NCBI RefSeq assembly: GCF_016031635.1
Contig: NZ_JACEGD010000008.1
Location: forward strand, 206,667-270,666
From: Bradyrhizobium diversitatis
Lineage (GTDB): Bacteria > Pseudomonadota > Alphaproteobacteria > Rhizobiales > Xanthobacteraceae
Reading direction: 5' to 3'
DNA: 64,000 nucleotides
In this document: positions 1 through 9,962 of the stretch, piece by piece
Position numbering within the stretch: position 1 is the first letter of the stretch
Layout: each line of letters begins with the position of its first letter
Translations under genes and position numbers: made by a program
The notes under the pieces: generated by a model
Told to the model about the DNA's origin: nothing
Databases searched by the model: none
Seen by the model: the letters and a program-made list of their open reading frames with translations, nothing else

Positions 1-1
1 C

Positions 2-631
<630 letters not shown>

Positions 632-658
632 TTCTACTCTCACCTTTGACGCCGCGCT

Positions 659-797
659 CGTGCCCCGGACGCAGCGCAGCGCTTCTTCAGCGGTGCGCTG
701 CAGAGCCGGGGCCCATCGCGAGGCTTGGTCGCGTTTCGCGATCTGGGTCCCGGCTCTGCGCAGCAGCGCAAGAGCGCTGCAGCGCGTCCGGGACAGG
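659..797. repeat. Imperfect palindromic intergenic repeat
   Basis: The sequence GTGCCCCGGACGCAGCGCAG at the left end is mirrored by CTGCAGCGCGTCCGGGACA at the right end. Nested inverted copies of GAGCCGGG and CCCGGCTC lie between them. The element can fold into a long branched hairpin. It lies between guaB and the following oxidoreductase. Elements of this type are abundant between genes in Bradyrhizobium genomes; that statement is from general knowledge and was not searched. Confidence 0.7.
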
Positions 798-899
798 AGG
801 GATGCGCGTGACGAAACGCCATCAAACTCCATCGCTTTTATATTGACGCGCTTCTCTCCCTCCGCTTCGCTCGCGCCGACAAGCAATCCGGAGGAAGCC

Positions 900-1922
900 A
901 TGGTCCAAGCCAAACGCATCGTTCTCGCCGCGCGTCCCGCCGGCGAACCCAAGCCGTCTGATTTTCGCCTGGAGGAATTTGCCGTTCCGACGCCCGGACC
1001 GAGCGAAGTCCTGTTGCGCACGATCTGGCTGTCGCTCGATCCCTATATGCGCGGGCGCATGAGCGAGGGGCCGTCCTACGCTGCACCGGTGCCAATCGGC
1101 GGGGTGATGGAAGGTGAGGCGGTCAGCGAGGTTGCGGCCTCCAACAATCCCGATTTCGCGGTCGGCGACATCGTGCGCATCCGCTCCGGTTGGCAGACGC
1201 ATGCGATCTCGAACGGCAAGGGCCTGATCAAGGTCGATCCCAAGCTCGGGCCGATCTCGACCTCGATCGGCGTGCTCGGCATGCCCGGCATGACGGCCTA
1301 CACGGGCCTGCTCGACATCGGCAAGCCGCAACCCGGCGAGACCGTCGTCGTTGCCGGTGCTTCCGGCGCGGTCGGCTCGGCCGTCGGCCAGATCGCCAGG
1401 ATCAAGGGCGCACGCGCGGTCGGCATCGCCGGCGGCAAGGACAAGTGCGACTATGTGGTGAAGGAGCTCGGCTTCGACGAGTGTCTCGATCACCGCGAAA
1501 CCGATTTTCCGGCCAAGCTGAAGTTCGCCTGCCCGAAGGGCATCGACGTCTATTTCGAGAATGTCGGCGGCGCCGTGTTCGAGGCGGTGTTCCCGCTGCT
1601 CAATCCGTTCGCGCGCGTGCCGGTCTGTGGCCTGATCGCCCATTACAACGACACCGAGGCCAAGCCGCCGAAATGGGCCGGCGCAATGATGCGCAACATC
1701 CTCACCAAGCGGCTGACCTTCCGCGGCTTCATCGTCTCCGACTTTGCTGCCCGCCATGGCGACTTCCTTCGCGACATGTCGACTTGGGTCCGCGAGGGCA
1801 AGGTCAAGTACAAGGAGTTCGTGACCGAGGGCCTGGAGAGCGCGCCGGCTGCCTTCATGGGCCTCCTGAAGGGCGCCAATTTCGGCAAGCAGCTGGTGCG
1901 GGTCGGGCCGGACAAGGCCTGA
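900..1922 (+). CDS. NADP-dependent medium-chain oxidoreductase (CurA/leukotriene B4 dehydrogenase-like)
   Basis: This 340-residue protein belongs to the zinc-free medium-chain reductases that reduce activated C=C bonds with NADPH, such as CurA, YncB and prostaglandin reductase. The N-terminal GroES-like part carries the family motif LSLDPYMRGRM. The Rossmann fold starts with VVVAGASGAVGSAVGQIA near residue 155, and YFENVGG follows. ATG 900 is chosen because GGAGG stands seven bases before it; the open frame extends further upstream only through the intergenic repeat. It has no operon partner close by. The true substrate cannot be read from the sequence. Confidence 0.9.
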   Translation: MVQAKRIVLAARPAGEPKPSDFRLEEFAVPTPGPSEVLLRTIWLSLDPYMRGRMSEGPSYAAPVPIGGVMEGEAVSEVAASNNPDFAVGDIVRIRSGWQTHAISNGKGLIKVDPKLGPISTSIGVLGMPGMTAYTGLLDIGKPQPGETVVVAGASGAVGSAVGQIARIKGARAVGIAGGKDKCDYVVKELGFDECLDHRETDFPAKLKFACPKGIDVYFENVGGAVFEAVFPLLNPFARVPVCGLIAHYNDTEAKPPKWAGAMMRNILTKRLTFRGFIVSDFAARHGDFLRDMSTWVREGKVKYKEFVTEGLESAPAAFMGLLKGANFGKQLVRVGPDKA

Positions 1923-2072
1923 GCCGCCGCTTCCGGCCCCGGAAGGGCCGGGAATGGTTAAGAAAGAGTCACCGATCGGCCACACCTGCTCGCAAAAACC
2001 GCAGGTGGGTGTGCCGGTCGATTGACGGGCCGACGAAGGCATTGAATCATCGCGCATATTTCAGGTGTTGCG

Positions 2073-2372
2073 ATGTTAGAGATTGGTATTTTCTGCGTCA
2101 TTGTGCTGGCCGCCGCCTATTGGGCGACCATGTTCGTCATGGGCCGTCGCGACGACGTCATCCATGGCAAGTTCGTCCACGTCGACGACGAGGGCGATTT
2201 CACGCAGGCCGCGATGCCGGTGCCGCCGCCGCCATTCCCGAAGCGTCCGGTCAAGGTTGCGCAAGCTCCAGGGCCACCGCCCGCCAATGATCTGGCGGCC
2301 AAACCGGTGAACAGCGAGGCTCTGCAATCCCTGCTCGCAGCGATCCAGCAGGATCTCAAGAGCGTCGCCTGA
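2073..2372 (+). CDS. Small single-pass membrane protein of unknown function
   Basis: The 99-residue product starts with a hydrophobic helix (residues 2-22, IGIFCVIVLAAAYWATMFVM). A charged segment containing VHVDDEGDF follows, then a proline-rich linker and a short amphipathic C-terminus. I do not recognise a domain. Its codon use matches the neighbouring chromosomal genes and it ends just before the convergent metallophosphoesterase gene. It is likely a real conserved hypothetical protein anchored in the inner membrane with a cytoplasmic tail, but topology and function are inferred. Confidence 0.65.
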   Translation: MLEIGIFCVIVLAAAYWATMFVMGRRDDVIHGKFVHVDDEGDFTQAAMPVPPPPFPKRPVKVAQAPGPPPANDLAAKPVNSEALQSLLAAIQQDLKSVA

Positions 2373-2386
2373 GAACCGGTCGCGAG

Positions 2387-3229
2387 CTAATGCTCGCCGC
2401 CCATCTGGACGAGCAGCTCCTCGATGTCGACGTCCACCTGGCCCGCTGCGCGGACGTGACGAACCTCGAGACTGTCGGGCTGGAAGCGGTATTCGACGAG
2501 CCCGACTTCCTTGATCGCGATCCGGTCCTGGCGCTGATCGTTGATGACGAAACCGGCCGACGGCGCCCAGACGTGGCGGGTGCGGCGCCAGGTGAAGTCG
2601 CGGCGCTGGTGCACGTGACCGCTGGCGATGAGACGCAGGTCGATAGTCCCGAACATCTCGATCAGCCGCGCCCGCGCCGGCTGCGGCACATAGCGGATCG
2701 AGGTCTCCGGCGTCTCGGGGTCGTCGGGCAGGTTGAGAAACAGCGGCTTGTGCAGGAACAGCGCGACCGGCCTGCCGTTCGCGCGCGATAGCTCGGAGGC
2801 GAGCCAGTCGAACTGCTCGGCCTCGAAGGCGAGTCCCGAATTCATCACCAGCGAGTTGAGGCCGATGAAGCGCCAGCCCGCGGCGTCGAACGACCAATGG
2901 TCTTCGCCGATGATGTCGCAAAATTGCCGGCGGTGAACCGGGCTGACCGGCGGCTTCGGCGCCGGCCCGATCGCGGTCGGATTGTCGCCGATGTCGTGAT
3001 TGCCGGGCAGGTAGCGGCAGGCGACGGGTAGGGCGTCGTGCAGGCCCTTCGCGAATTCGGCGTCGTCGTGGCCGGCCGGCCCGTCGAACGAGACGTCGCC
3101 GGTGTTGACGACGAGATCGGGCCTGTCGGCGTCGATGTGCTCGCTGACGCGGTGGAAGTTGGCGATCAGGCCGGGAAAGCGCCGGCCGAGATGGGTGTCG
3201 GAAATCTGGGTCAGGCGAAATTCGGGCAT
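2387..3229 (-). CDS. Metallophosphoesterase
   Basis: This 280-residue calcineurin-like phosphoesterase carries the full two-metal signature. QISDTHLG is at residues 8-15, VVNTGDVSFDG near 40, YLPGNHDIGD near 73 and a C-terminal SGHVHQRR. These supply the Asp, His and Asn ligands of a dinuclear metal centre that hydrolyses phosphomono- or diesters. There is no signal peptide, so it is probably cytosolic. Cyclic-nucleotide phosphodiesterases such as CpdA have the same layout, but the substrate is not fixed by the motifs. It converges on the small membrane protein gene, with 14 bases between the stops. Confidence 0.9.
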   Translation of the reverse strand: MPEFRLTQISDTHLGRRFPGLIANFHRVSEHIDADRPDLVVNTGDVSFDGPAGHDDAEFAKGLHDALPVACRYLPGNHDIGDNPTAIGPAPKPPVSPVHRRQFCDIIGEDHWSFDAAGWRFIGLNSLVMNSGLAFEAEQFDWLASELSRANGRPVALFLHKPLFLNLPDDPETPETSIRYVPQPARARLIEMFGTIDLRLIASGHVHQRRDFTWRRTRHVWAPSAGFVINDQRQDRIAIKEVGLVEYRFQPDSLEVRHVRAAGQVDVDIEELLVQMGGEH

Positions 3230-3516
3230 GCGATCATCCTACCCGTCGTCGCGCGTCGGAACGATGACGGCGCGGGCATGGATCGCAACGAACAAAGTTT
3301 AAAGCACGCGGTAGCGGATGGTGTAGCCGTCCTGCAGGGCGACAGGGCCGGCGAGCGGCGAGGCGATGCGATCGGCGAGATGCCAGGGGCCGAAATCGCT
3401 TTAGCTGTCGATGATTGGTCGCAAGGCCGGGAACGCCGGTTCAAGTCGTTCATTGTCAGCGGCAGAAGTCGCGGCTAATGACGGTCGGCGGCATTTCGCC
3501 TCTCGGGAAAGTTCCG

Positions 3517-3939
3517 ATGTCCGTTCAAATGGTTTTGCTGCCGGTGTTCGTGCAGGTCGCTCTCACCTTCGCGCTTCTGATCGGCATGGTCGTCGCGCGC
3601 CGCAAGACGCTGGTCTCCGGCGAAACCAGGATTCGCGACATTGCGCTGGGCGAGCCGAACTGGCCGCAGGGCGCCACACAAATCGCCAATTGCTACCGCA
3701 ACCAGTTCGAGCTGCCGGTGCTGTTCTACGTCCTGATCGCGCTGGCATTGCCTTTGCGCCGCGCCGATCTCTTCATCGTGCTGATGTCCTGGGTGTTCGT
3801 CGTGGCGCGCTTTGCCCATGCCGGGATCTTCGTGTCCTCGAACGATCTGGGCCGGCGCTCCACCGTCTGGCTTGCCGGCGTGCTGGTGCTGCTGGCGATG
3901 TGGATCTACTTCGCGCTGAAACTCTTGCTGCTGATCTAG
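3517..3939 (+). CDS. MAPEG family membrane protein
   Basis: The 140-residue protein has four predicted transmembrane helices and the MAPEG-like stretch RNQFELPVLFYVL near residue 70. The family includes membrane-associated glutathione transferases and eicosanoid enzymes, but bacterial members of this type are mostly uncharacterised. The start at ATG 3517 (MSVQMVLLPVF) places the first helix at the N-terminus; the upstream in-frame codon at 3415 would add a non-conserved tail. It lies 29 bases before the RsmB-like gene and may be cotranscribed with it. Confidence 0.85.
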   Translation: MSVQMVLLPVFVQVALTFALLIGMVVARRKTLVSGETRIRDIALGEPNWPQGATQIANCYRNQFELPVLFYVLIALALPLRRADLFIVLMSWVFVVARFAHAGIFVSSNDLGRRSTVWLAGVLVLLAMWIYFALKLLLLI

Positions 3940-3968
3940 GCGCTTGCGCGCCGCTTGAAAGAATTCAA

Positions 3969-5270
3969 ATGACCCCCGCTGCCCGGCTGTCCGCAGCCAT
4001 CGAACTGATCGACACCATCGAGAGGGACCGCGTGCCCGCGGCCAAGGCGCTGAAGGAGTGGGGCACCGCGCACCGCTTTGCCGGCTCGGGCGACCGCGCC
4101 GCGATCGCCGGTCTCGTCTGGGACGTGCTGCGCCGCTACGCCTCGAGCGCGTTCCTGATGGATTCCGATACCGCGCGGGCGCGCCTGATCGGCATGCTCC
4201 GCCTTGAGCGCAATATGGACACCGCCACCATGGCCGCGATGTTCGACGGCAGCCGGTTCGCGCCGGCGCCGCTGACCGAGGCCGAGCAGGCCGCGCTCGC
4301 CTCGCGCTCCCTGAAGGACGCGCCTGCCGCCGTGGCCGGCGACTATCCCGAATGGCTGGATCCGCATCTTGAAAAAGTCTTCGGCGACGACCGTGCTGCG
4401 GAAGCCGCCGCGATGGCGAGCCGGGCGCCGCTGGACTTGCGCGTCAACACGCTAAAGTCCAATCGCGACAAGGTGCTGCGTGCACTTGCTCATCTTCATG
4501 CGAAACCGACGCCGTGGTCGGCAACGGGCCTACGCATCGAGCTTTCAGCCGATGCGCGCAACCCGGGCGTCCAGGCGGAAGAGGATTTCATCAAGGGCGC
4601 CATTGAAGTGCAGGATGAAGGATCGCAGCTGGCGGCCCAGCTTACCGCGGCAAAGCCCGGCGAGCAGGTGATCGATCTCTGCGCCGGCGCCGGCGGCAAG
4701 ACGCTGGCGCTCGCCGCCCTGATGCAGGGGAAGGGTCGCCTGATCGCGACCGACCGCGACAAGCGCCAGCTCGCCCCGATCCATGAGCGGCTGTCGCGCG
4801 CCGGCGTCCACAATGCCGACGTTCGCACGCCCAAGGGCGAGACCGATCCGCTGGCGGACATTCGCGCCTCGGCCGACCTCGTCGTGATCGACGCCCCCTG
4901 CACAGGAACCGGCACTTGGCGCCGCAACCCCGATGCCAAATGGCGCATGCGCCCCGGCGCGCTGGAGATCCGCCTGCGCGACCAGGCCGAGGTGCTCGCG
5001 CGCGCCGTGCCGCTGGTGAAGCCAGGTGGCCGCATCGCCTACATCACCTGCTCGGTGCTGGCGGAGGAGAACGGCGAGCAGGTGAGGGCATTCGTCGCGC
5101 GCCATCCCGAGTTCGGCGTGGTGCCGCCCGAGCAGACCGCGAGCGTGCTCTGGGACAAGGCGGAAGCTTTTGGCGAGGCCGCGCTGCAGTCGGGCGAGGG
5201 CTGGCTGATGACGCCGCTCCGCACGGGAACGGACGGGTTCTTCGTGTCAGTGCTGCGGAAGGCGGGCTGA
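3969..5270 (+). CDS. RsmB/NOP family RNA cytosine-C5 methyltransferase
   Basis: This 433-residue protein probably methylates a cytosine in 16S rRNA with S-adenosylmethionine. The N-terminal third is a NusB-like RNA-binding region. The Rossmann-fold domain starts with VIDLCAGAGGKTLALAA (motif I, near residue 235). The two catalytic cysteines are seen in DAPCTGTGTWRRNPDAKW (motif IV) and ITCSVLAEENG (motif VI). The start at 3969 follows the MAPEG gene directly. It is close to RsmB in layout, though whether C967 is the target is inferred. Confidence 0.9.
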   Translation: MTPAARLSAAIELIDTIERDRVPAAKALKEWGTAHRFAGSGDRAAIAGLVWDVLRRYASSAFLMDSDTARARLIGMLRLERNMDTATMAAMFDGSRFAPAPLTEAEQAALASRSLKDAPAAVAGDYPEWLDPHLEKVFGDDRAAEAAAMASRAPLDLRVNTLKSNRDKVLRALAHLHAKPTPWSATGLRIELSADARNPGVQAEEDFIKGAIEVQDEGSQLAAQLTAAKPGEQVIDLCAGAGGKTLALAALMQGKGRLIATDRDKRQLAPIHERLSRAGVHNADVRTPKGETDPLADIRASADLVVIDAPCTGTGTWRRNPDAKWRMRPGALEIRLRDQAEVLARAVPLVKPGGRIAYITCSVLAEENGEQVRAFVARHPEFGVVPPEQTASVLWDKAEAFGEAALQSGEGWLMTPLRTGTDGFFVSVLRKAG

Positions 5271-5280
5271 CCGCACCCCG

Positions 5281-5390
5281 CCGTCATTCCGGGGCTCGCG
5301 ATGCGAGCACCCGGAATCCATGGAGCCGCAGAGAATCGCCGTGCGATGGATTCCGGGTTCGCCCTCCGGGCGCCCCGGAATGACAGGGGG
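5281..5390. repeat. Palindromic intergenic repeat
   Basis: CGTCATTCCGGGGC on the left is mirrored by GCCCCGGAATGACAGG on the right. An inner pair, CCCGGAATCCATGG and CGATGGATTCCGGG, nests inside it. The whole element can form one long hairpin between the RsmB-like gene and the cspA terminator. It is a different family from the repeat at 659-797. Its right arm ends next to the terminator, so it may also help to stop transcription from the plus strand. Confidence 0.75.
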
Positions 5391-5392
5391 CC

Positions 5393-5431
5393 AAAACAAA
5401 AGCCCCGCGGACCGGATCCCGGTCGCGGGGC
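5393..5431 (-). terminator. Intrinsic terminator of the cold-shock gene
   Basis: On the minus strand a GC-rich stem (GCCCCGCG pairing with CGCGGGGC, extended by GACC/GGTC) is followed by TTTTGTTTTGG. It lies about 55 bases after the cspA stop. On the plus strand the same stem is followed by GTTCTTGTTCT, so it may work in both directions. Confidence 0.75.
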
Positions 5432-5485
5432 GTTCTTGTTCTAGCGTTCTGCCGGTACGTCCGTGGTCAGAACGTTGCGCGGGCG

Positions 5486-5695
5486 TTAGCCGACGCGGAG
5501 ATTGTCAGCCGAGGACTTGCCGCTGCGGCGGTCGGCGACGATGTCGAACGAGACCTTCTGGCCCTCGTTGAGGGTGGAGAGGCCGGCGCGCTCGACCGCG
5601 CTGATGTGCACGAACACGTCCTTCTGGCCGTCGTCCGGCTGGATGAAACCATAACCCTTTTGGGTGTTGAACCACTTCACGGTGCCCATAGCCAT
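5486..5695 (-). CDS. Cold-shock domain protein (CspA family)
   Basis: This 69-residue single OB-fold protein binds single-stranded RNA and DNA and acts as an RNA chaperone. RNP1 (KGYGFIQ) and RNP2 (VFVHIS) are both intact, and it begins [12 protein letters not shown] as family members do. The ATG at 5695 is preceded by AAAGGAAA on the coding strand, a plausible ribosome binding site. An intrinsic terminator follows the gene, so it is monocistronic. Paralogues are common, so I do not give it a number or letter. Confidence 0.93.
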   Translation of the reverse strand: MAMGTVKWFNTQKGYGFIQPDDGQKDVFVHISAVERAGLSTLNEGQKVSFDIVADRRSGKSSADNLRVG

Positions 5696-5956
5696 GGGAA
5701 TTTCCTTTGTTAGAGAGGGTACGCACGCGGACCGGTACGCGTCGCTGCGCCCTTGATCCTGTTCAGTCGATGTTTGGAGAAGTCATCTGAAGCGTGCGCG
5801 CCCGTCTGTAACGAAGCGAAGCGGCCCAGTCGTTCGGCCAAGTATCGATGATCACAATATAGCGAGAATTTGGGGCTACTTCAAGGCACCACCCGCGGCT
5901 CGGGATGTCGCCCGTCTTTGCTATTTTGCGGTGCAAATTAACCGTCACGGGGCGCC

Positions 5957-6289
5957 TCAATCGACGATGAAAAGTGTGGCGCCGGTGGCCGTCGAGGACC
6001 GGTGTGCGGCGTCGCCGAAGTCCGAGACCTGGTAGCTCATGCCTGCGGTCAGCTTGAATTTGCGCCCGTCGCGCAGCTCGGAGTCGAGCTCGCCCTGCAG
6101 CACGTAGAGCACGTGGCCGCGATCGCACCAATGATCGGCGAGATAGCCCGGCGAATATTCCACCATCCGCACCCGGAGATCGCCGATATTGAGCGTGCGC
6201 CACTTGGCCTCACCGCTCTCGCCGGGATGCGTGGTCGCCTCGATCCGGCTCCAGTCGGTGACGGTAAAGGGGGAGGTGGGGAGTTTCAT
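5957..6289 (-). CDS. Small cupin-fold protein (DHCW-motif type)
   Basis: The 110-residue product is a single cupin barrel. The motif ADHWCDRGHVLYVLQGEL supplies a histidine- and cysteine-rich potential metal site, and SYQVSDFGDAAHRS supplies the second histidine motif. ATG 6289 (MKLPTSPFTVTDW) is chosen because homologues of this small family start there; the open frame extends 90 bases further without similarity. No neighbour indicates a substrate. The family is uncharacterised as far as I know. Confidence 0.75.
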   Translation of the reverse strand: MKLPTSPFTVTDWSRIEATTHPGESGEAKWRTLNIGDLRVRMVEYSPGYLADHWCDRGHVLYVLQGELDSELRDGRKFKLTAGMSYQVSDFGDAAHRSSTATGATLFIVD

Positions 6290-6391
6290 GGGAGAGAATC
6301 CGGTCGATGCGGTTTGTTGCGATCTCCTCATAGCCGCAAACGCGACGGTCGCAAGCCGTTGGCGCCGGCCGGCGCCCACGGCGGCGGTCGA

Positions 6392-7350
6392 CTAGACGTC
6401 GAGTTCGGCCCAGATCGCCGCATGATCGGACGCGGCCTCGACCTCTCTGGTGATCTCCGGAAAATGCGGGAATAGGTCGCCGTTCTTGCCGCCCCAGACC
6501 CCCATGCGGAAGATGCCGCCGGCGGTCGCCTTGTCGAACAGGGCCGGTGATAGCAGGATGTAGTCGATCTTGTTCGAGGCGGTACCGTTCTTGAACGTGC
6601 CGGGGCGCCCGCCGTCGTCGAACCCTTCGAGCTCGCTGATGTCCTTCAGTCCGGTCTGATGAAACAGGGGGCTGAGGGGATCGCTGTCCGGTGTGTCGTT
6701 CAAGTCGCCGATCACCGCGATGAAGTCGTGCTTCTGGCGAAGCTGCCGATAGATGGTTGCGGTGCGCGCGGCCTGGCGTTTCCGCTTCGCGTTCGAGGTC
6801 GCCGGGGAGCCGAATCCCTTGCTCTTGAAGTGATTGGCGAGCACGACGAGCGAACTTCCCGCTGCGGTCTGAATCTCGAATTGCGCGCAATCCCGGCTGA
6901 ACACGAGTCCTTGCAGAACCGGACGAGGGCGGGCCGGCTTTCCGCCTCGACGACGCCGAGCACGTCCGCATCGATCGCCTTCATGACCCGGGCGGTATTG
7001 CGTGTTGCCTCTTCGTTGACCTGCTCCAGCTGGAGGTCGACCCAGCCGATCCAGTCGTCTCGGCCGTTGGCCACGACGTCAATCGGCTTGCCTTGTGGCC
7101 GCTTGACGAGATGGCCGCGATTCTGCCGCAGGATCGCGTATTTGCTCTCGTCCGATTTCTTGAGGCCGAGAGTATCGAGCAGTTCGACGATCTTCTTCTT
7201 GTCGTTCGCGGTGTACCTGTGCTTGCCGAGGATGGCGTTGATGTCTGCCTCCGCCTTCAGGACGGTCTTGCCTTCCTCCGAAAAGCCGGGGCCACTGAGC
7301 GCACGCGCGCGCATGAAAAGGTTTTCCACGTTGAAGGATGCAAGCTTCAT
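6392..7350 (-). pseudogene. Endonuclease/exonuclease/phosphatase family gene with internal deletion and frameshift
   Basis: The N-terminal half begins MKLASFNVENLF and reads to VVEAESRPALVRF, which contains the first metal-binding motifs (N in SFNVENL, E in VVEAE). The C-terminal half is in another frame and runs from VFSRDCAQFEI through VIGDLNDTP to ASDHAAIWAEL, with the catalytic D/N and terminal D-H. The two halves meet near 6905-6925. A full-length relative would have some 50 residues between them, so an out-of-frame deletion has removed the middle, including the expected catalytic Asp-x-Asn region. The remaining parts are otherwise uncorrupted, which suggests a recent event or an assembly error. 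Confidence 0.8.
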
Positions 7351-7711
7351 GAAAATCTCCCAGGGATGAAAATGAATTTCAATCAGTAGTAGAGATTACC
7401 AGACGGCTCGCATCCGGTCGAGGCGCGCGGATCGTCGCAGCCGGCACCGGGGAGCGCCGGCCTTCGTCCTATTGTCACAATGGAGTCCGTAGGACTGTTA
7501 TCCCATGAAATAGTTCGCCGATCCCCGCACGATCAGCACCGCTTCGTTCACCCGCGCAGGAGATGGCATCTCCCTGATCGACCCTTTGTCAGAGCGGGTC
7601 GATAATAGGTCAATATTACTGACATATATCCGCTCGTCCATGCCCAAAGAAGCATGTGGGCGCGCGGCGTGCGCGGTTGCGGCGCGCCCGCTGCCAGCGT
7701 ATCTGCTGGCC
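7351..7711. other. Intergenic region upstream of guaA, no gene seen
   Basis: The 361 bases lie between the divergent pseudogene and guaA. I see no convincing reading frame or RNA gene. A short AT-rich patch (GATAATAGGTCAATATTACTGACATA, read in two parts) about 100 bases before guaA is the likeliest promoter area, but no clear -35/-10 pair can be assigned. Confidence 0.4.
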
Positions 7712-9310
7712 ATGACAGCAGCACAGAACGACCGCTCCGCGTCGACGCCCTCGGTGGCCTCGGCGCACGACAAGATTCTCATCGTCGACTTCGGCAGCCA
7801 GGTGACGCAGCTGATTGCGCGCCGCGTGCGCGAGGACGGCGTCTATTGCGAGATCGTGCCGTTCAACAAGGCCGAAGAGGCCTTCAAGGAGATGAAGCCG
7901 AGGGCGGTGATCCTCTCCGGCGGCCCAGAGTCCGTACACGAGGCCGGCTCGCCCCGCGCGCCGCAATTGATCTTCGCCTCCGGCGTGCCCGTGATGGGCA
8001 TCTGCTACGGCCAGATGACCATGGCGGCGCAGCTGGGCGGCGAGGTCGAGGGCGGCCATCACCGCGAATTCGGCCGCGCCGATGTCGAGGTCAAGGCCGA
8101 GAGCAAGCTGTTCGAGGACGTCTGGTCGTCAGGCAGCAAAAACCAGGTCTGGATGAGCCATGGCGACCGCATCACCAGGATGCCGCCCGGCTTCTCCGTC
8201 GCCGGCACCTCGCCGAACGCGCCGTTCGCGATCATCCAGGACGAGACGCGCAAATATTACGGCCTGATGTTCCACCCCGAAGTGGTGCACACGCCCGACG
8301 GCGCCAAGCTCATCCGCAACTTCGTGCGCAAGATCGCCGGCCTTACCGGCGACTGGACCATGCGCGCCTTCCGCGAGGAAGAGATCGCCAAGATCCGCGC
8401 CCAGGTCGGCAAGGGCAGGGTGATCTGTGGCCTCTCCGGCGGCGTCGATTCGGCCGTCGCGGCCGTGCTGATTCACGAGGCCATCGGCGACCAGCTGACG
8501 TGTGTGTTCGTCGATCATGGCTTGATGCGCCTCAACGAGGCCGAGCAGGTGGTCGACCTGTTCCGCCACCACTACAACATCCCGCTCGTGCACGTGGACG
8601 CGTCCAAGCAATTCCTCGGCGAACTCGAAGGCGTCACCGACCCGGAAGCAAAGCGCAAGACCATCGGCCGCCTCTTCATCGAGGTGTTCGAGGCTGAGGC
8701 CAAGAAGATCGGCGGCGCCGATTTCCTCGCGCAAGGCACGCTCTATCCCGATGTGATCGAGAGCGTCTCCTTCACCGGCGGACCTTCCGTCACCATCAAG
8801 TCGCACCACAATGTCGGCGGCCTGCCCGAGCGCATGAACATGAAGCTCGTCGAGCCCCTGCGCGAGCTGTTCAAGGACGAGGTGCGCAAGCTCGGCCGTG
8901 AACTGGGCCTGCCCGAAATCTTCGTCGGCCGTCACCCCTTCCCGGGCCCCGGCCTCGCCATCCGCTGCCCCGGCGACATCACCAAGGACAAGCTCGACAT
9001 TCTGCGCAAGGCGGACGCCGTCTACATCGACCAGATCCGCAAGCACGGCCTCTACGACGAGATCTGGCAGGCCTTCGCCGTGCTGCTCCCGGTCAAGACC
9101 GTCGGCGTCATGGGCGACGGCCGCACTTACGACTACGTGGTTGGGCTCCGCGCCGTCACCTCGACCGACGGCATGACCGCGGATTTCTACCAGTTCGACA
9201 TGAAGTTTCTGGGCGAGACCGCGACGCGGATCATCAACGAGGTGAAGGGCGTGAACCGGGTGGTCTATGATGTGACCAGCAAGCCGCCCGGGACGATTGA
9301 GTGGGAATAA
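7712..9310 (+). CDS. guaA: GMP synthase (glutamine-hydrolysing)
   Basis: GuaA converts XMP, ATP and glutamine to GMP. The 532-residue protein has a class I glutamine amidotransferase domain with nucleophile Cys in GICYGQM and His/Glu in MFHPEVVHT. An ATP-pyrophosphatase domain follows (PP-loop [14 protein letters not shown]), then the C-terminal dimerisation domain ending [12 protein letters not shown] 7712 ([11 protein letters not shown]) is preferred because it leaves a short tail before the conserved [10 protein letters not shown]; an upstream in-frame ATG at 7586 would add 42 unlikely residues. The conserved 3' end is a known attachment target for genomic islands, and an integrase fragment begins 290 bases later. 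Confidence 0.97.
   Translation: MTAAQNDRSASTPSVASAHDKILIVDFGSQVTQLIARRVREDGVYCEIVPFNKAEEAFKEMKPRAVILSGGPESVHEAGSPRAPQLIFASGVPVMGICYGQMTMAAQLGGEVEGGHHREFGRADVEVKAESKLFEDVWSSGSKNQVWMSHGDRITRMPPGFSVAGTSPNAPFAIIQDETRKYYGLMFHPEVVHTPDGAKLIRNFVRKIAGLTGDWTMRAFREEEIAKIRAQVGKGRVICGLSGGVDSAVAAVLIHEAIGDQLTCVFVDHGLMRLNEAEQVVDLFRHHYNIPLVHVDASKQFLGELEGVTDPEAKRKTIGRLFIEVFEAEAKKIGGADFLAQGTLYPDVIESVSFTGGPSVTIKSHHNVGGLPERMNMKLVEPLRELFKDEVRKLGRELGLPEIFVGRHPFPGPGLAIRCPGDITKDKLDILRKADAVYIDQIRKHGLYDEIWQAFAVLLPVKTVGVMGDGRTYDYVVGLRAVTSTDGMTADFYQFDMKFLGETATRIINEVKGVNRVVYDVTSKPPGTIEWE
9283..9310 (+). other. Putative attachment site at the 3' end of guaA
   Basis: The last codons of guaA (CCCGGGACGATTGAGTGGGAATAA region) are the usual core for guaA-targeting tyrosine recombinases. 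An integrase remnant and conjugation genes follow at once. I looked for a second copy of this end elsewhere in the window and did not find one, so the partner site is either beyond the window or lost. The site is inferred from context. Confidence 0.5.
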
Positions 9311-9435
9311 TTCGGGCCCAGCCGGCGCTATCCCGTTCTATCCAATTGCACGAATTAACAGACTGATTTTACGATCGAATTCGTCATCGACATTCGAGAA
9401 CTATCGACACGCATAAATCCGGACAGACGGGGCGC

Positions 9436-9585
9436 CTGACGGTGTCGCCGTCCATTGAAACTATCGATCCTGATCAATACCGTCACACGCGATGCTGCGT
9501 CTGACGGTATTTTTCTTTGTCTAAGTATCTGCAAAACGAGGAAATCTCCGGTCAAACGCGGCTCAAAAATCGCTGACGGTATTTT
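9436..9585. repeat. Iterated CTGACGGTATTTT motif before the integrase
   Basis: Two exact copies of CTGACGGTATTTT stand at 9501-9513 and 9573-9585. A shorter copy, CTGACGGTGTC, is at 9436 and an inverted copy, AATACCGTCA, is at 9476-9485. They fill the gap between guaA and the integrase start. Such iterated short motifs next to an int gene fit arm-type recombinase binding sites, possibly also autoregulatory. The role is inferred. Confidence 0.6.
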
Positions 9586-9602
9586 GCCCGGAGGGGAAGT
9601 CC

Positions 9603-9962
9603 TTGCTGACAGACGCTGCGCTTAAGGCACTGAGACCAAAGGAAAAATCGTACAAGGTGACCGACCGTGACGGCATGTACGTTGTCGTCTCGCCCGCCGG
9701 GACGCTGTCGTTCAGGCTCGACTACCGTCTGCATGGTCGACGCGAGACTGTGGTTCTTGGGAAGTACGGCCCGACGGGCCTGTCGCTCGCTCGCGCTCGT
9801 GAGAAATGCATCGATGCGAGGCGCGCCATCGGTGAAGGCCGTTCACCTGCGATCGAGAAACAGCGCGAGAAGCGGCGTCTCCTTGAAGCCAGGAGTTTCG
9901 GCGAGCTGGGGGAGAAGTGGCTCGTGGCGGCTCCGATGGCTTCGCGGTCGATTGCTCTGTAA
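9603..9962 (+). pseudogene. Tyrosine recombinase N-terminal fragment (IntG-like)
   Basis: The frame starts with TTG 9603 behind GGAGGGG and reads as the arm-type DNA-binding domain (DUF4102) of P4/IntG-type integrases: LTDAALKALRPKEKSYKVTD, then YRLHGRRETVVLGKYG and LSLARAREKC. Homology stops near FGELGEKWLVAAPMA (about 9940), after which a short foreign tail ends at 9962. The whole catalytic domain with the R-H-R-Y residues is missing. The break coincides with the cut end of a trbI fragment on the other strand, so a rearrangement joined the two. IntG recombinases of tripartite ICEs are known to use guaA. Confidence 0.8.

Noticed and set aside
822..2057. A 411-codon minus-strand open frame over the oxidoreductase gene
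   Set aside because: The plus-strand frame carries all family motifs of the medium-chain reductase; the minus frame has none.
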